A stretch of 64,000 nucleotides of DNA from contig NZ_JAGIAM010000004.1 of the NCBI RefSeq assembly GCF_017744835.1, positions 310,001 to 374,000 of the forward strand, in the 5' to 3' direction. The position numbers were made by a program, and so were the translations under genes. The notes beneath the pieces are model-generated. The model was not told where the DNA came from, made no database searches, and worked only from the letters and a program-made list of their open reading frames with translations. Positions 1-9,333 of this stretch are shown here, one piece after another; position 1 is the first letter of the stretch; every line of letters begins with the position of its first letter. The stretch comes from Sphingomonas sp. Its GTDB lineage: Bacteria; Pseudomonadota; Alphaproteobacteria; Sphingomonadales; Sphingomonadaceae.

Positions 1-1
1 C

Positions 2-490
2 GGTCCGGTGTTCTTTGTCCAGCGGCGCATAGGCCATGGGAATCGCTTCTTCGACCTCTACAAGTTCCGGACGATGCGCGTGGAGGCGCTCGACCTTCGG
101 GGCACAAAGTCCGCCGTTCGCGGCGACCCCCGGATCACCCGCATTGGCGCTTTCCTTCGCAGCACGAGTATCGATGAGCTCCCGCAGTTGCTCAACGTGC
201 TTGCCGGCAGCATGAGCATCGTTGGGCCACGCCCGCACGCAGTGGGGTCGAAAGCGGGCGATGAGCTGTTCTGGGTGGTGGACGAGCGCTACTGGCTTCG
301 CCACGCTGCCAAGCCGGGACTGACCGGCCTGGCGCAGGTCCGCGGCTATCGCGGCGCCACCGATACGCGCGCGGCGATCGTGAACCGTATCCAGGCGGAT
401 CTCGAGTATCTGGTTGGCTGGTCGCTGTGGCGCGACATCCGGATTCTTGCCGCGACAATCGGCGTGCTCGCGCATCCCAATGCCTACTAA
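2..490 (+). CDS. Polyprenyl-phosphate sugar-1-phosphate transferase, C-terminal part
   Basis: The window opens inside this gene, so the start and any N-terminal membrane segments are missing. The visible 162 residues match the catalytic domain of bacterial sugar transferases (PF02397, WcaJ/ExoY type): KFRTM near the start, then [21 protein letters not shown], split here as [10 protein letters not shown] and SIVGPRP, and [15 protein letters not shown]. Family members move a sugar-1-phosphate from a nucleotide sugar to undecaprenyl phosphate at the inner membrane, the first step of exopolysaccharide or capsule repeat-unit assembly. Downstream glycosyltransferases, an acyltransferase and an aminotransferase fit this. 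The sugar cannot be told from sequence. Confidence 0.9.
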   Translation, partial: GPVFFVQRRIGHGNRFFDLYKFRTMRVEALDLRGTKSAVRGDPRITRIGAFLRSTSIDELPQLLNVLAGSMSIVGPRPHAVGSKAGDELFWVVDERYWLRHAAKPGLTGLAQVRGYRGATDTRAAIVNRIQADLEYLVGWSLWRDIRILAATIGVLAHPNAY

Positions 491-611
491 CGCGACCGGC
501 CAAAGCATCAGGGTGGGGAGAACTCACCACCGAAGAATCGGTGCGGGCAACGCAGTCTGACGCCGGACGGCGCCGCGGCATATCCTTCGCCATATAGGCA
601 GGGAGGCGGAC

Positions 612-1871
612 ATGGAATTGACGAGGGTTGCTGCGGGACGACGCCGGTTGACACCCAGCGATAACGCACGACAGGCAGAGTCGGCCGAAGTCGCCTCAGC
701 GATCCCGGCCCGCGCGCCGCCTGTCGACCTCGATGAGGCCCCGGTGACGCGGCCGTTTCTGCCGCCACTGGAGGAATTCCAGCCTTACCTGGAGCAAATA
801 TGGAAAAACCGCTGGCTGACTAATTGCGGTCCTTTTCACGAACAGCTGGAAGCGGAGCTCGCCGTGCATCTCGGCGTGGATCACCTCGCCCTGACTTCGA
901 ACGGGACCACCGCGCTCCAGATGGCCTTCCAGGCGCTCGATCTGCAGGGCGAGGTTATCACGACGCCATTCACCTTCGTCGCAACGGCCCACGCACTGCG
1001 CGCCTGCAATCTGCGGCCCGTTTTCGTGGACATCGATCCCCGAACAGGCAACCTGGATCCGGCAAAGATCGAGCAGGCGATCACAAGCGACACCAGCGCC
1101 ATCCTTCCGGTGCATTGCTTCGGCCATCCGTGCCAGACGAACCGCATCGCCGCCATTGCCGAAAGGCACTCCCTCAAGGTGGTCTATGACGCGGCCCAGG
1201 CATTCGGTGTGCGCCGCGACGGCGAAAGCCTGCTGCGATCGGGCGACGCGGCCTGCGTCAGCTTTCACGCGACCAAGGTGTTCAACACGTTCGAAGGCGG
1301 CGCAGTGATATGCCCCGATGTGCGCACCAAAAGGCGGATCGCGCAATTGCGCAATTTCGGCTTCACCGACACGTATTCGGTGGACGCGATAGGCACCAAT
1401 GCGAAGATGAACGAGGTTCAAGCTGCGTTCGGCCTGCTTCAGCTGAAATACGTCGACGAGGCGATCTCCAGGCGCGGGGCGATCGCGGCGCGGTACGCGG
1501 CCACGCTGCGATCGCTCGAGGACATCGAACTCTTCGAGCCGGAGGCGGGATGGCAACCCAATCATTCCTATTTCCCGATGCTCCTGGGGGAAAGGATCGC
1601 CGACCAGCGCGACGCGCTTTGCGCCCGGCTGCTTGCCGCGGGGATCCATTCGCGTCCCTATTTCTGGCCCTTGGTAACCGATCACGCCGTCTACCGGCAT
1701 GTGCCTTCAGCGGCGGCCGAGCTGCTGGTGGCGCGCGACTTCGCGCGACGCGTGCTTTGCCTGCCGCTCTATCCGGATCTGGCGGTGCGCCACGTGGACA
1801 ACGCCGTCTCCATCGTGGCGGAATTCTGCCAAGCCGAGACATCGCGCCCTCTTGCGCGAGCGGCGAGGTGA
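612..1871 (+). CDS. DegT/DnrJ/EryC1/StrS-type PLP-dependent sugar aminotransferase
   Basis: A 419-residue protein, typical family length plus an N-terminal extension of about 30 residues. The PLP-binding lysine is probably that in SFHATKVFNTFEGG, with VVYDAAQAFG upstream and a start-proximal FLPPLEEF motif. The family aminates keto-sugars linked to nucleotides, or dehydrates them, to supply unusual amino sugars for surface glycans. The ATG at 612 follows a good GGGAGG ribosome binding site. The preceding gap of 121 bases holds no gene. Because glycan genes stand on both sides, a role in making an amino sugar for the same polymer is likely; the substrate is not known. Confidence 0.9.
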   Translation: MELTRVAAGRRRLTPSDNARQAESAEVASAIPARAPPVDLDEAPVTRPFLPPLEEFQPYLEQIWKNRWLTNCGPFHEQLEAELAVHLGVDHLALTSNGTTALQMAFQALDLQGEVITTPFTFVATAHALRACNLRPVFVDIDPRTGNLDPAKIEQAITSDTSAILPVHCFGHPCQTNRIAAIAERHSLKVVYDAAQAFGVRRDGESLLRSGDAACVSFHATKVFNTFEGGAVICPDVRTKRRIAQLRNFGFTDTYSVDAIGTNAKMNEVQAAFGLLQLKYVDEAISRRGAIAARYAATLRSLEDIELFEPEAGWQPNHSYFPMLLGERIADQRDALCARLLAAGIHSRPYFWPLVTDHAVYRHVPSAAAELLVARDFARRVLCLPLYPDLAVRHVDNAVSIVAEFCQAETSRPLARAAR

Positions 1872-1971
1872 GCGGGGCACCTCCCAGAACTACCCACCGG
1901 AATGGATGCATGGCGGGGACGAGCGCGCGCTGGTACGATCCCAAGGCCACTGCAAGCAAAGCGAGGTAGAT

Positions 1972-3303
1972 GTGACAGACACGCCGCATCTTGGCACCAA
2001 TCGGCTCAAGATAATCATGGTTGCGGAAAATGTTTCTCGCAACATGAGCGGTGAAACCATTTTGCCTTACTACTATTTGACCAATTTTCTTGCACTGGGC
2101 CATGAGGTGCACGTCATTTGCCACGCACGGACGCGCAAGCAGCTCCAGGCGGAGCTTGACCCCGAGTTGTTCGCTCGCTTCACCTTCGTCAGTGACGGCC
2201 CACTCCAGAAGATGTTGTTCCGTATTGGAGGGATCTTTCCGCACCGCGTCGAAGACCTGATCTTCAACCAGCTTATCCAGCTCCTTACGCAATTGCGCAT
2301 GCGGCGGATGGTGAAGGAGCACGTCGCCCGGGACGGTGCAGACGTCGTCTTCCAACCCGCCCCAATTGCCGTGAAAGCGATAAGCTTCATGCATAGGGTC
2401 GGTGCACCGGTGGTCATCGGTCCGATGAGCGGCGGGATGGACTTGCCGCCCGCATTCCGGAAGATGGACGGCCGTTTGGTACGGCTCGCTATCGCAGGAA
2501 CGCGCTACGGGTCACGCGTTCTGCATTGCCTGTTCCGGGGCAAACGCGATGCGGCCGTGTTGCTCGTGGCCAACCGTCGCACCCGCATGGCGTTGCCGCC
2601 GGGCATGCGCGGCGAGGTCCGTGAGGTCATGGAAAGCGCGGTGGATCTCGGCCGTTGGCGGCCGCGCAGTGCCCGCTCGGAGCCTGGCGGGACCATGTCC
2701 TTCATCTTCTGCGGCCGCTTCGTCGACTGGAAGGGCATCGACTATCTTGTCCGCGCATTCGTCCCCTTGGCTCGCGAGGGCGGCGTCCGTCTCGACCTCG
2801 TCGGCGACGGCGAGTTGTTCGGCAGGATCGAGGAATTGATACAGGCCGAAGGCATATCGGACTGCGTGGTAATGCACGGGCGTGTTCCGCTGGAGCGCTA
2901 TATCGCGCTGTTGCACGAAGCGGACGCCTACGTGTCGCCTTCGCTTCGCGAGTGCGGCGGTATCGCCATGATGGAGGCAATGGCGGTTGGCGTCCCGGTA
3001 ATCGCCACCGAGTGGGGCGGGGCTGCCCAATATGCCGGCAGCGACTGCGCGATCCTCGTTCCCCCGACGTCGGAGCGCGCTTTTGTCGACGGACTGACAG
3101 CGGCGATGCGCCGCCTCGCTGCCTCTCCCGATCTGCGCCGCGCGCTGGGACGCGCCGGCCGCAGCCACCTCGAGCGCGAAGGCCACGACTGGGCGGTGAA
3201 AGCCAGGCACGTCGCCGCCATTCTGCACGAAGCTTCCGGACGGCACCGGCTCCGTGTGTCGCGAGCCGCCCTGATGCCGGTGCCACTCTCTCAGGTTGTT
3301 TGA
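1972..3303 (+). CDS. Glycosyltransferase family 4 protein
   Basis: About 443 residues from the GTG at 1972, which has GAGG just upstream. The open frame runs further upstream, but that part overlaps the aminotransferase gene and does not look like protein; an ATG at 1906 is an alternative. The C-terminal half has the GT-B donor-binding fold of family GT4: FIFCGRFVDWKGIDYLVRAF, then the acidic motif SPSLRECGGIAMMEAMAVGVPVI, cited here only by its ends SPSLRECGG and EAMAVGVPVI. The N-terminal half binds the acceptor. It probably adds one sugar to the lipid-linked repeat unit begun by the upstream sugar transferase, at the cytoplasmic face of the inner membrane. Confidence 0.88.
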   Translation: MTDTPHLGTNRLKIIMVAENVSRNMSGETILPYYYLTNFLALGHEVHVICHARTRKQLQAELDPELFARFTFVSDGPLQKMLFRIGGIFPHRVEDLIFNQLIQLLTQLRMRRMVKEHVARDGADVVFQPAPIAVKAISFMHRVGAPVVIGPMSGGMDLPPAFRKMDGRLVRLAIAGTRYGSRVLHCLFRGKRDAAVLLVANRRTRMALPPGMRGEVREVMESAVDLGRWRPRSARSEPGGTMSFIFCGRFVDWKGIDYLVRAFVPLAREGGVRLDLVGDGELFGRIEELIQAEGISDCVVMHGRVPLERYIALLHEADAYVSPSLRECGGIAMMEAMAVGVPVIATEWGGAAQYAGSDCAILVPPTSERAFVDGLTAAMRRLAASPDLRRALGRAGRSHLEREGHDWAVKARHVAAILHEASGRHRLRVSRAALMPVPLSQVV

Positions 3304-3312
3304 AGGCTGGTC

Positions 3313-4440
3313 ATGGAAAAGATCGAAGCACCGCACATCGTCTTCTACGCCCGCTCGCTCTACAACGGGGGAGTCGACCGCGTGGTGTTCAACCTTGCGG
3401 AAGAGTTCCTTTCCCGAGGACTCCGCCCACTGATCCTGGTCGATGTCGACAATCCCTATTCGCCGTTCAAGGACCTGGTACCTGAGGGGGTTCCCTATGT
3501 GGTGCTGGGTGCCAAGGGCATGATCGCTCGGCTGGTCAAGCTGCGTGCGTTCCTGCGCAAGATGCGCCCCCAGGCGGTGATGTGCACCGGCTTTGGATTT
3601 CCCAATCTCTGCGCCATCGTGGTGCGATGGTTCGCCGGCTTCAGATTCCGCCTGATGCTGACGGAGCACTGCTTTCCATCGGTGGACCATGAGAACGCCA
3701 AGCCCTGGCAGGCCCGCTACTGGTTCTTTCCGCTGGCGCATTTTCTCTATCCCTTTGCGGACAACATCGTGGCTGTTTCGAAGGGCACAGCCACGGATCT
3801 CGCCAAAGTGATCAACATCGACCCGCGAAGGATCACATGCATCTACAATCCAATCGTGAACGACGGCCTGATCGAGTCTGGCAAGGCGCCCGTCGACCAT
3901 GCCTGGTTCCACGATCCCGACGTGCCGGTGGTCATCGCGATCGGCCGGCTGGAGCATCAAAAGGATTTCGGCACGCTCATCTCGGCCTTTTGGCACGTAC
4001 GACAGCAGATGCGCTGTCGACTCGTCATTCTGGGGGACGGCGGCGAGCGCGAGATGCTGAGCGCCATGATCGACAGGCTAGGCCTCTCCAACGACGTATC
4101 GCTGCCCGGCTTCGCGCCGAACCCCCATGCCTATACCGCGAAGGCTAAGCTGCTCGTATTGTCGTCCCGCTTCGAGAGCCTGGCGAACGTCGTCGTCGAG
4201 GCCATGGCGCTGGGCACGCCGGTCATCGCGACCGACTGCCCTTCCGGCCCTGCCGAGGCGCTCGACGGCGGTCGTTTCGGACGGCTCGTTCGCGTCGAGG
4301 ATCCGGAAATGCTTGCCGAGGCCATGCTCGACCTTTTGCGTGCGAGGCCGGCGCCTGTGCCGGCCTCATGGCTGGAACAGTTCACGACCCGCACATCCGC
4401 CAGCCGCTATCTGGAGCTGCTGGCACCCGCATTGCCTTGA
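3313..4440 (+). CDS. Glycosyltransferase family 4 protein
   Basis: A 375-residue GT-B glycosyltransferase that begins 9 bases after the previous gene, so the two are almost surely cotranscribed. It has an N-terminal NGGVDRVVFNLA motif typical of GT4 enzymes, the mid-protein VIAIGRLEHQKDFGTLI segment, and the donor-site SSRFESLANVVVEAMALGTP motif with its two glutamates. It should transfer a second sugar in the same glycan pathway. Donor and linkage cannot be inferred. The sequence differs clearly from its neighbour, so this is not a recent tandem duplication. Confidence 0.9.
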   Translation: MEKIEAPHIVFYARSLYNGGVDRVVFNLAEEFLSRGLRPLILVDVDNPYSPFKDLVPEGVPYVVLGAKGMIARLVKLRAFLRKMRPQAVMCTGFGFPNLCAIVVRWFAGFRFRLMLTEHCFPSVDHENAKPWQARYWFFPLAHFLYPFADNIVAVSKGTATDLAKVINIDPRRITCIYNPIVNDGLIESGKAPVDHAWFHDPDVPVVIAIGRLEHQKDFGTLISAFWHVRQQMRCRLVILGDGGEREMLSAMIDRLGLSNDVSLPGFAPNPHAYTAKAKLLVLSSRFESLANVVVEAMALGTPVIATDCPSGPAEALDGGRFGRLVRVEDPEMLAEAMLDLLRARPAPVPASWLEQFTTRTSASRYLELLAPALP

Positions 4441-4442
4441 CT

Positions 4443-5582
4443 ATGTCCGACGCTCGAGCCGCACCACTGGCCCAGCTGACTTCGCTGCGCTTCCTTGCGG
4501 CGCTCCTGGTGTTTTTTTCGCACTTGGCTTTCCTCGAGCGGAGCAACAGCCCGTTTCTACGCGAGCTCTACGATCTTTTCTTTCGGCAAGGCGCTTGCGG
4601 CGTCACCTTCTTCTTCATTCTCTCCGGATTCATCCTCACCCACGCCTATGAGCAGACACTGCAACGAGGCGAAATCCCCGTCGCGATCTATCTGTACCGC
4701 CGGGCCGCCAGGATATTCCCGCTTCACTTGATGGCAGCCGGTGCATTTCTCGGCTATCTCGCGATCCGCCACGACTTGCCGGTATGGCGCGCCGTGCCGC
4801 TCAACCTCGCGCTGCTGCACAGCTGGTTCCCCGACCCGCTCGTCCACTACTCGCTCAACGGACCGTCGTGGAGCCTTTCGAACGAGCTGTTCTTCTACCT
4901 GCTCTTCCCCCTTCTCGTGAGGGTGGACGCGCGAATGCTGCAGCAGGCCTTTCTTGCCGGCGCGATCATAATCATCGCGGGCGCCTGTGTCGCGGCATCC
5001 GTGGTCGATGGCTATTCTCCTTTCGTCGATTGGCTCTTCTATGCCTTTCCGCTCACCCGACTGCTCGAATTCGTCGCAGGCATCCTGCTGTGCCGCGCCT
5101 GGCGCGCGGGAGTCGGATATTCCTGGGCGACCGGCTGGGTCGAGGCGCTCCTGGTCCTCACCATCGGGGCGACAATGGTCTCGGTCGAGTGGTTCGCCAT
5201 TCCATTGGCCTTCCGATATCAGCTCGCTTTCCTGCCCCCAATGGCTGCACTGATCCTGGTGTTTGCGTACGGGCGCGGCGTTTTGGCGCAGTGGTTGCGA
5301 AGTCCGGTTCTTCAAAGGCTCGGCGAGGCGTCCTTCGCGCTCTACCTCGTTCACCGGCCGCTGATCACGTTTCTCGAGCGCTGGTCTGGGCGCAATGCGA
5401 CGAGCGATGGCGCGTTGGCCCTCGCAATGCTGCTGCTCGCCGTCGGCATCGCGATCGCAACCTTCGTGCTGGTCGATAGGTCCCTGCAATCATGGCTGAG
5501 GCGATTTGAACCCTTGCTGGTCGCCACACGGCGGGCGGGCAAGAAGCCGGCTGACAGCGCGCCCACCGTCCGGCCGTTGTAA
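4443..5582 (+). CDS. Acyltransferase 3 family membrane protein
   Basis: The ATG at 4443, two bases after the previous stop, gives 379 residues; the open frame extends upstream only into the preceding gene. The N terminus LTSLRFLAALLVFFSHLAF is the hallmark first helix of acyltransferase 3 (PF01757), with the conserved RFLAALLVFFSH histidine. About ten hydrophobic segments follow, and the motif NGPSWSLSNELFFYLLFP is also typical. The family O-acylates sugars of exopolysaccharides and lipopolysaccharide at the inner membrane, usually with acetyl or succinyl groups. Position in the operon suggests it decorates the glycan made by its neighbours. Confidence 0.9.
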   Translation: MSDARAAPLAQLTSLRFLAALLVFFSHLAFLERSNSPFLRELYDLFFRQGACGVTFFFILSGFILTHAYEQTLQRGEIPVAIYLYRRAARIFPLHLMAAGAFLGYLAIRHDLPVWRAVPLNLALLHSWFPDPLVHYSLNGPSWSLSNELFFYLLFPLLVRVDARMLQQAFLAGAIIIIAGACVAASVVDGYSPFVDWLFYAFPLTRLLEFVAGILLCRAWRAGVGYSWATGWVEALLVLTIGATMVSVEWFAIPLAFRYQLAFLPPMAALILVFAYGRGVLAQWLRSPVLQRLGEASFALYLVHRPLITFLERWSGRNATSDGALALAMLLLAVGIAIATFVLVDRSLQSWLRRFEPLLVATRRAGKKPADSAPTVRPL

Positions 5583-5697
5583 GCGGCCATTTCGGCGATC
5601 GCCGCCACCGGATGCCTGGATGGGGCAATTCGCCTGCCGGGTTTCACCGATAGAAAGCGGGCGCTCCGTCGCGCACGCTATTTGCGGGAGGCGCGCG

Positions 5698-6681
5698 ATG
5701 ACCTGTCCTATCTGTTCTCAGGCGATGCGTCCTTGGATAGCGATGCCGATCGACGCGAAGAAGGACGCAGTGACGCTCTTCGGGCATGTCGTTCGGTGCG
5801 ACCGCTGCGGACTCGGCCGATCCGCAAACATGCCGCGTCCGGAAGAGATTGTCGGATTCTACGACGTCGATGCCTATTATACGCACGGCGAGACCCACAT
5901 GCGCCCGGTCACGCCGGGAGTCCTCGACAAAATCCTGGTCCGGCTGGCCTGGCACGCGGATCGGGCCTGCCCATTCGACTGCGTCGAGATCGCGCGCGCC
6001 CTGCCGGCGGGCGGAACCATCCTCGACCTCGGGTGCGGCGACGGCGAAAAGCTCGCGGCGTTCCGTGACCTCGGCTTCGTCGTCCTGGGTGTGGATCCCG
6101 ACCCGAAATCGCGGGCCTTGGCGGCCTCGATGGGCCTGGAGGTGTTGGAAGGCACGGCCGAGGCGCCGCCTCCGGCAATCGACGGACGGCGGTTCGACCT
6201 AGTCATCATGTCGCATTCGCTCGAGCATTGCACCGATCCGGTGCACGCCCTGCGCAACGTACGCAGTCTCATGGCCGACGGGGGCCTCGCCTATATCGAG
6301 GTTCCCAACGCAGGCTGCCTGCACTTCGAGACCTTTCGGCAGTGCTCCGAGATGTTCGACGCACCTCGGCATTTGTGGTTCTTCACGCCCGACGCGCTGC
6401 AAAGCATTGCCGAGCAAAATGGCCTGAGGGTCGTCGGCTGGCGCTACAATGGCTTCACGCGCGTATTTACGCCCACGTGGCGAGGATGGGAGTGCGAGAT
6501 ATTCGCGCGGTTGGCGAAGCGGGGTTTCGCCGCCACTGCCAAGCGCCACTCGATCCCGCAATCCTTCCGCCTGCTCGCCCGCTCGGCCCTTGCGCGGCCG
6601 AAGCGGAAATATGATTCGATCGGCATCTTAACGTCCCGGGACCCCGCGCATCCGGCGCGGCCCGGCGCGACCGCTCGCTAG
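5698..6681 (+). CDS. Class I SAM-dependent methyltransferase with N-terminal Cys cluster
   Basis: The ATG at 5698 is preceded by GCGGGAGG and gives 327 residues. The N terminus has CPIC and, about 30 residues later, CDRCGLG, a likely zinc-binding pair seen in many sugar and lipid methyltransferases. The SAM site is ILDLGCGDGEKLAAF followed by VLGVDPD; a later motif is VIMSHSLEHCTDP, and the C-terminal part has APRHLWFFTPDAL, as in the methyltransferase-23 group (PF13489). It lies 115 bases after the acyltransferase on the same strand. O-methylation of a glycan sugar is a reasonable inference, not shown by sequence. Confidence 0.82.
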   Translation: MTCPICSQAMRPWIAMPIDAKKDAVTLFGHVVRCDRCGLGRSANMPRPEEIVGFYDVDAYYTHGETHMRPVTPGVLDKILVRLAWHADRACPFDCVEIARALPAGGTILDLGCGDGEKLAAFRDLGFVVLGVDPDPKSRALAASMGLEVLEGTAEAPPPAIDGRRFDLVIMSHSLEHCTDPVHALRNVRSLMADGGLAYIEVPNAGCLHFETFRQCSEMFDAPRHLWFFTPDALQSIAEQNGLRVVGWRYNGFTRVFTPTWRGWECEIFARLAKRGFAATAKRHSIPQSFRLLARSALARPKRKYDSIGILTSRDPAHPARPGATAR

Positions 6682-6685
6682 GACA

Positions 6686-7921
6686 ATGCACCGCGGGCAT
6701 GCGCCTGGGACCCCGACAGCGCGGACCGGGCGTAGGTCGCGCGGGGCAAGACCTGCAATTGCGGCGGTCCTGCTGGCCCTGCTGAGCACGCCGGCTATAG
6801 CCCCGATGCGCCCCATGTTGCGCGAACGCTCGCCCTACCCGGGTGCAACTGGCTCGGCATTGCTGCTGGAGCACGACGGGTTTGAGCCCGCTGCGACAGG
6901 CTATCTCGACTATATTTCGACAGCGAAGCATGCAGGCGAGTTCGACGCCATGCGGCGTCTCAATGCCGCCATTCCGCTGATGGCTGGGCTGGCGCTGCCG
7001 GCGACGCCTTTTCTGATCACCGGAACGACCGATGACCGGCTGCGCGCGCAGGACTGTCTCGCGGCAGCGGCATATTATGAGGCAGGCGACGACGCCATCG
7101 GGCAACGCGCCGTGGTGCAGGTTGCCTTGAATCGCGTGCGGCACCCCGCCTTTCCCTCCTCCATCTGCGGAGTCGTCTTCGAGGGCGCCCAACGACAGAC
7201 AGGGTGTCAGTTCACCTTTACCTGCGATGGGTCGCTGGACCGCTATCACCCCTCGGATCAAGCATGGCAGCGGGCACGACAAGTCGCTGCCGAGGCGCTC
7301 TATGGCTATACCGCTTCGGCGGTCGGCCAGGCTACCCACTACCACACGGACTGGGTGCATCCGCCCTGGAGTGATCGGCTCGACAAGATCGCGCGCATCG
7401 GGACGCACTTGTTCTTCCAGGCAAGGGGCGTTCGGCCACGGGATTTTTCGTCCGCCTATGCCGGTGTCGAGCCGCGCATCGCCAGACTGGAATTCCTCTC
7501 GCCCGCCCATGCAGCTCCGTCGCCTGCGCCGTCCGACGCCGCTGTTGCGCAAACTTCCCTTGCGCTGCCCCTCGGCCCGAGTGCCGACAGACCAATGAAG
7601 GCGGACGCGGCGGGCGAACGCCTCCCGAAAACCACCACGCCGCCCGAATTTGGGCTGTTCCTCGTCGCGCTGGATCCAGCGGCCAATCCGGACAGCTATC
7701 TGCAGCTAGCACAAGCGCGATGCGCGGGTCACTTGCGCTGCAGGTTCATCGGTTGGACGGATCCGAATGCGAAAGTGGACCGGGTGCCCATTCCCGGCAG
7801 CGCGATCGACGCGATGTCCTTCAGCTTCGACCGGGACGACACGGGCGCGATGGCAGCCCGGTGGAATTGCCGGGAGTTTCCACGTCGTAACTCGCGGGAA
7901 TGCCTTCGCCGCGCTCTTTAG
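6686..7921 (+). CDS. SleB-type cell wall hydrolase
   Basis: A 411-residue protein starting 4 bases after the methyltransferase stop. An arginine-rich N terminus and a hydrophobic stretch (AIAAVLLALLSTPAIA) suggest export. Residues of about 115-230 match the hydrolase_2/SleB domain (PF07486): CLAAAAYYEAGDDAIGQRAV with the catalytic glutamate, VALNRVRHPAFPSSICGVVF, and the CQFTFTCDG segment. Such enzymes cut peptidoglycan, often as lytic transglycosylase-like amidases. The C-terminal third is Pro/Ala-rich and then a short Cys-containing domain of unknown role. It may remodel the wall for surface polymer export, but this is inference. Confidence 0.85.
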   Translation: MHRGHAPGTPTARTGRRSRGARPAIAAVLLALLSTPAIAPMRPMLRERSPYPGATGSALLLEHDGFEPAATGYLDYISTAKHAGEFDAMRRLNAAIPLMAGLALPATPFLITGTTDDRLRAQDCLAAAAYYEAGDDAIGQRAVVQVALNRVRHPAFPSSICGVVFEGAQRQTGCQFTFTCDGSLDRYHPSDQAWQRARQVAAEALYGYTASAVGQATHYHTDWVHPPWSDRLDKIARIGTHLFFQARGVRPRDFSSAYAGVEPRIARLEFLSPAHAAPSPAPSDAAVAQTSLALPLGPSADRPMKADAAGERLPKTTTPPEFGLFLVALDPAANPDSYLQLAQARCAGHLRCRFIGWTDPNAKVDRVPIPGSAIDAMSFSFDRDDTGAMAARWNCREFPRRNSRECLRRAL

Positions 7922-7937
7922 AAGCGACGCGCTGTCC

Positions 7938-8840
7938 TCATGCGGACAGCCAGCCCAGCCCAGGAGCGTTCCAGTACTGCAACCCGGCAGCAGCCATCAG
8001 GAATGCGGCCGATCGCACGGCACCTAACCGGAATCGGTCCGCCCTCAGCTCAGCATCGCCGCACGCCTCGGGCTCTCGGCTCGAAAATGGGAGCAGCATC
8101 TCACCCTGGCCATCGCGCCCGGTTACGCGACGCTTGCCTTTGCCACGCGGCTCATCCTCATCTGCGCCGTCGCCGGATTCCGGATCCTCATTGTCCAGGT
8201 TGGAGTCCAAGCCGGCGTTTACGGCGCGGATCGCCGCCTGCGTACGATTTCGCACGCACAGCTTGCGCAATATTCCCTTCACGTGAACCTTCACCGTGGC
8301 CTCGCTGATCGAAAGGCGCCGGGAAATCACCTTGTTCGGGCACCCCATGATGAGGAAGGTCAGGATTTCGAGCTCCCGCGCAGAGAGATTCGCGTTCGCC
8401 AGCGTTTCGCGATCGCGTTCGTGGAGGTTACCTCCGCTGTGGAGCGGGAGAACGTCGGCCAAATTGGACGGCATCACCTTCTCGCCCATCGCAACGAGGC
8501 GCAGGGAAGCGATCAGAGGCTCACAGGATATTTCCTTGACGATATACCCATGGACGCCGGCGCGGAACGCGCAGACCATCGCAGGCAAATCGAATGTCTC
8601 GCTGAGCAGGACAACCTTCGTGTTGGGGAGCTGCTCGCGCAGGTGCGTAATGCCCTCGGCGTCATCGCCCTCGAATCCGCCATCGACAATGATCAAGAGA
8701 TCATCCTCGGCATCTGAAAGCCTGGAAGCGCTATCCACCGATTGGGTGACGTTGAAATTTGCCTCTGCCAATATCCGGCTGAGGCCTTCACGGATGATCG
8801 AGTTGTGCCCCAGCAAGGCAACGCGGATTGGTGGCTTCAT
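7938..8840 (-). CDS. NarL/FixJ-type LuxR-family regulator with atypical receiver domain
   Basis: The ATG at 8840 gives 300 residues; a longer frame starting with TTG at 8882 is less likely. The N-terminal 120 residues look like a response-regulator receiver (IRVALLGHNSIIREGL, GYIVKE), but the usual pair of acidic residues after the first strand is replaced by GHN; only one candidate phospho-aspartate (IIVDGG) remains. The helix-turn-helix is clear: LSARELEILTFLIMGCPNKV then LSISEATVKVHVKGILRKL. The last 60 residues are charged and low complexity. It faces the cell wall hydrolase gene tail to tail. It probably controls nearby surface-polymer or RTX genes, perhaps without phosphorylation. Confidence 0.85.
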   Translation of the reverse strand: MKPPIRVALLGHNSIIREGLSRILAEANFNVTQSVDSASRLSDAEDDLLIIVDGGFEGDDAEGITHLREQLPNTKVVLLSETFDLPAMVCAFRAGVHGYIVKEISCEPLIASLRLVAMGEKVMPSNLADVLPLHSGGNLHERDRETLANANLSARELEILTFLIMGCPNKVISRRLSISEATVKVHVKGILRKLCVRNRTQAAIRAVNAGLDSNLDNEDPESGDGADEDEPRGKGKRRVTGRDGQGEMLLPFSSREPEACGDAELRADRFRLGAVRSAAFLMAAAGLQYWNAPGLGWLSA

Positions 8841-9333
8841 TCCTGAGACCCCCTTTGTCTGAGCCTCCGGCGCGCGAGACAAATCTCACGCGTCGCGAGC
8901 AGACCAACCTCTCACGCCATGATTATTCTATGTTTCTTGGACCCCACCGAATATTTCGACGTTACACAATTTTACATTCACTGTCGAATCACAGAAACAT
9001 TTCAAATCGGCAGCTCTTAATGCGAGGCATCTATCTGGAATGTTTAGGCTTTCTTAAACTATGCGCATGTGTGCACATGCTGGTTCGATCCTCGCTACCT
9101 CTTAAGTATTATCAAGAAGACCGGCTGGCACCATCAAAGACCGGAGTCGCTGGGGTGGGTCTCGAGAAGTCGGTGGGATCCCACAGGCGGCTACGCCGGA
9201 TTTCCGATCGCGTCGCGGCTGGTCTTCGACGCGTGACGTGACGCTTCCCGGACGGGATTTGAAGATCGGATCGATGCAGAACGGATCGCCCTGCCGGCGT
9301 GACAGTATAGGCGACCGATCTCGCGGACCCGTT
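8841..9333. other. Intergenic region between two minus-strand regulator genes
   Basis: No gene is apparent in this stretch. The part from about 8930 to 9120 is clearly richer in A+T than its surroundings and is the likely promoter region of the regulator that starts at 8840. It contains one short inverted repeat (listed separately at 9065). Confidence 0.5.
9065..9080. promoter_or_regulatory. Inverted repeat, candidate operator
   Basis: GCATGTG and CACATGC form a perfect 7-base inverted repeat separated by TG, about 225 bases upstream of the regulator start at 8840, inside an AT-rich region. A dimeric LuxR-type protein could bind it. Nothing identifies the partner. Confidence 0.3.

Noticed and set aside
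1699..1971. N-terminal extension of the first glycosyltransferase
   Set aside because: This part overlaps the aminotransferase gene in another frame and does not resemble a GT4 N terminus.
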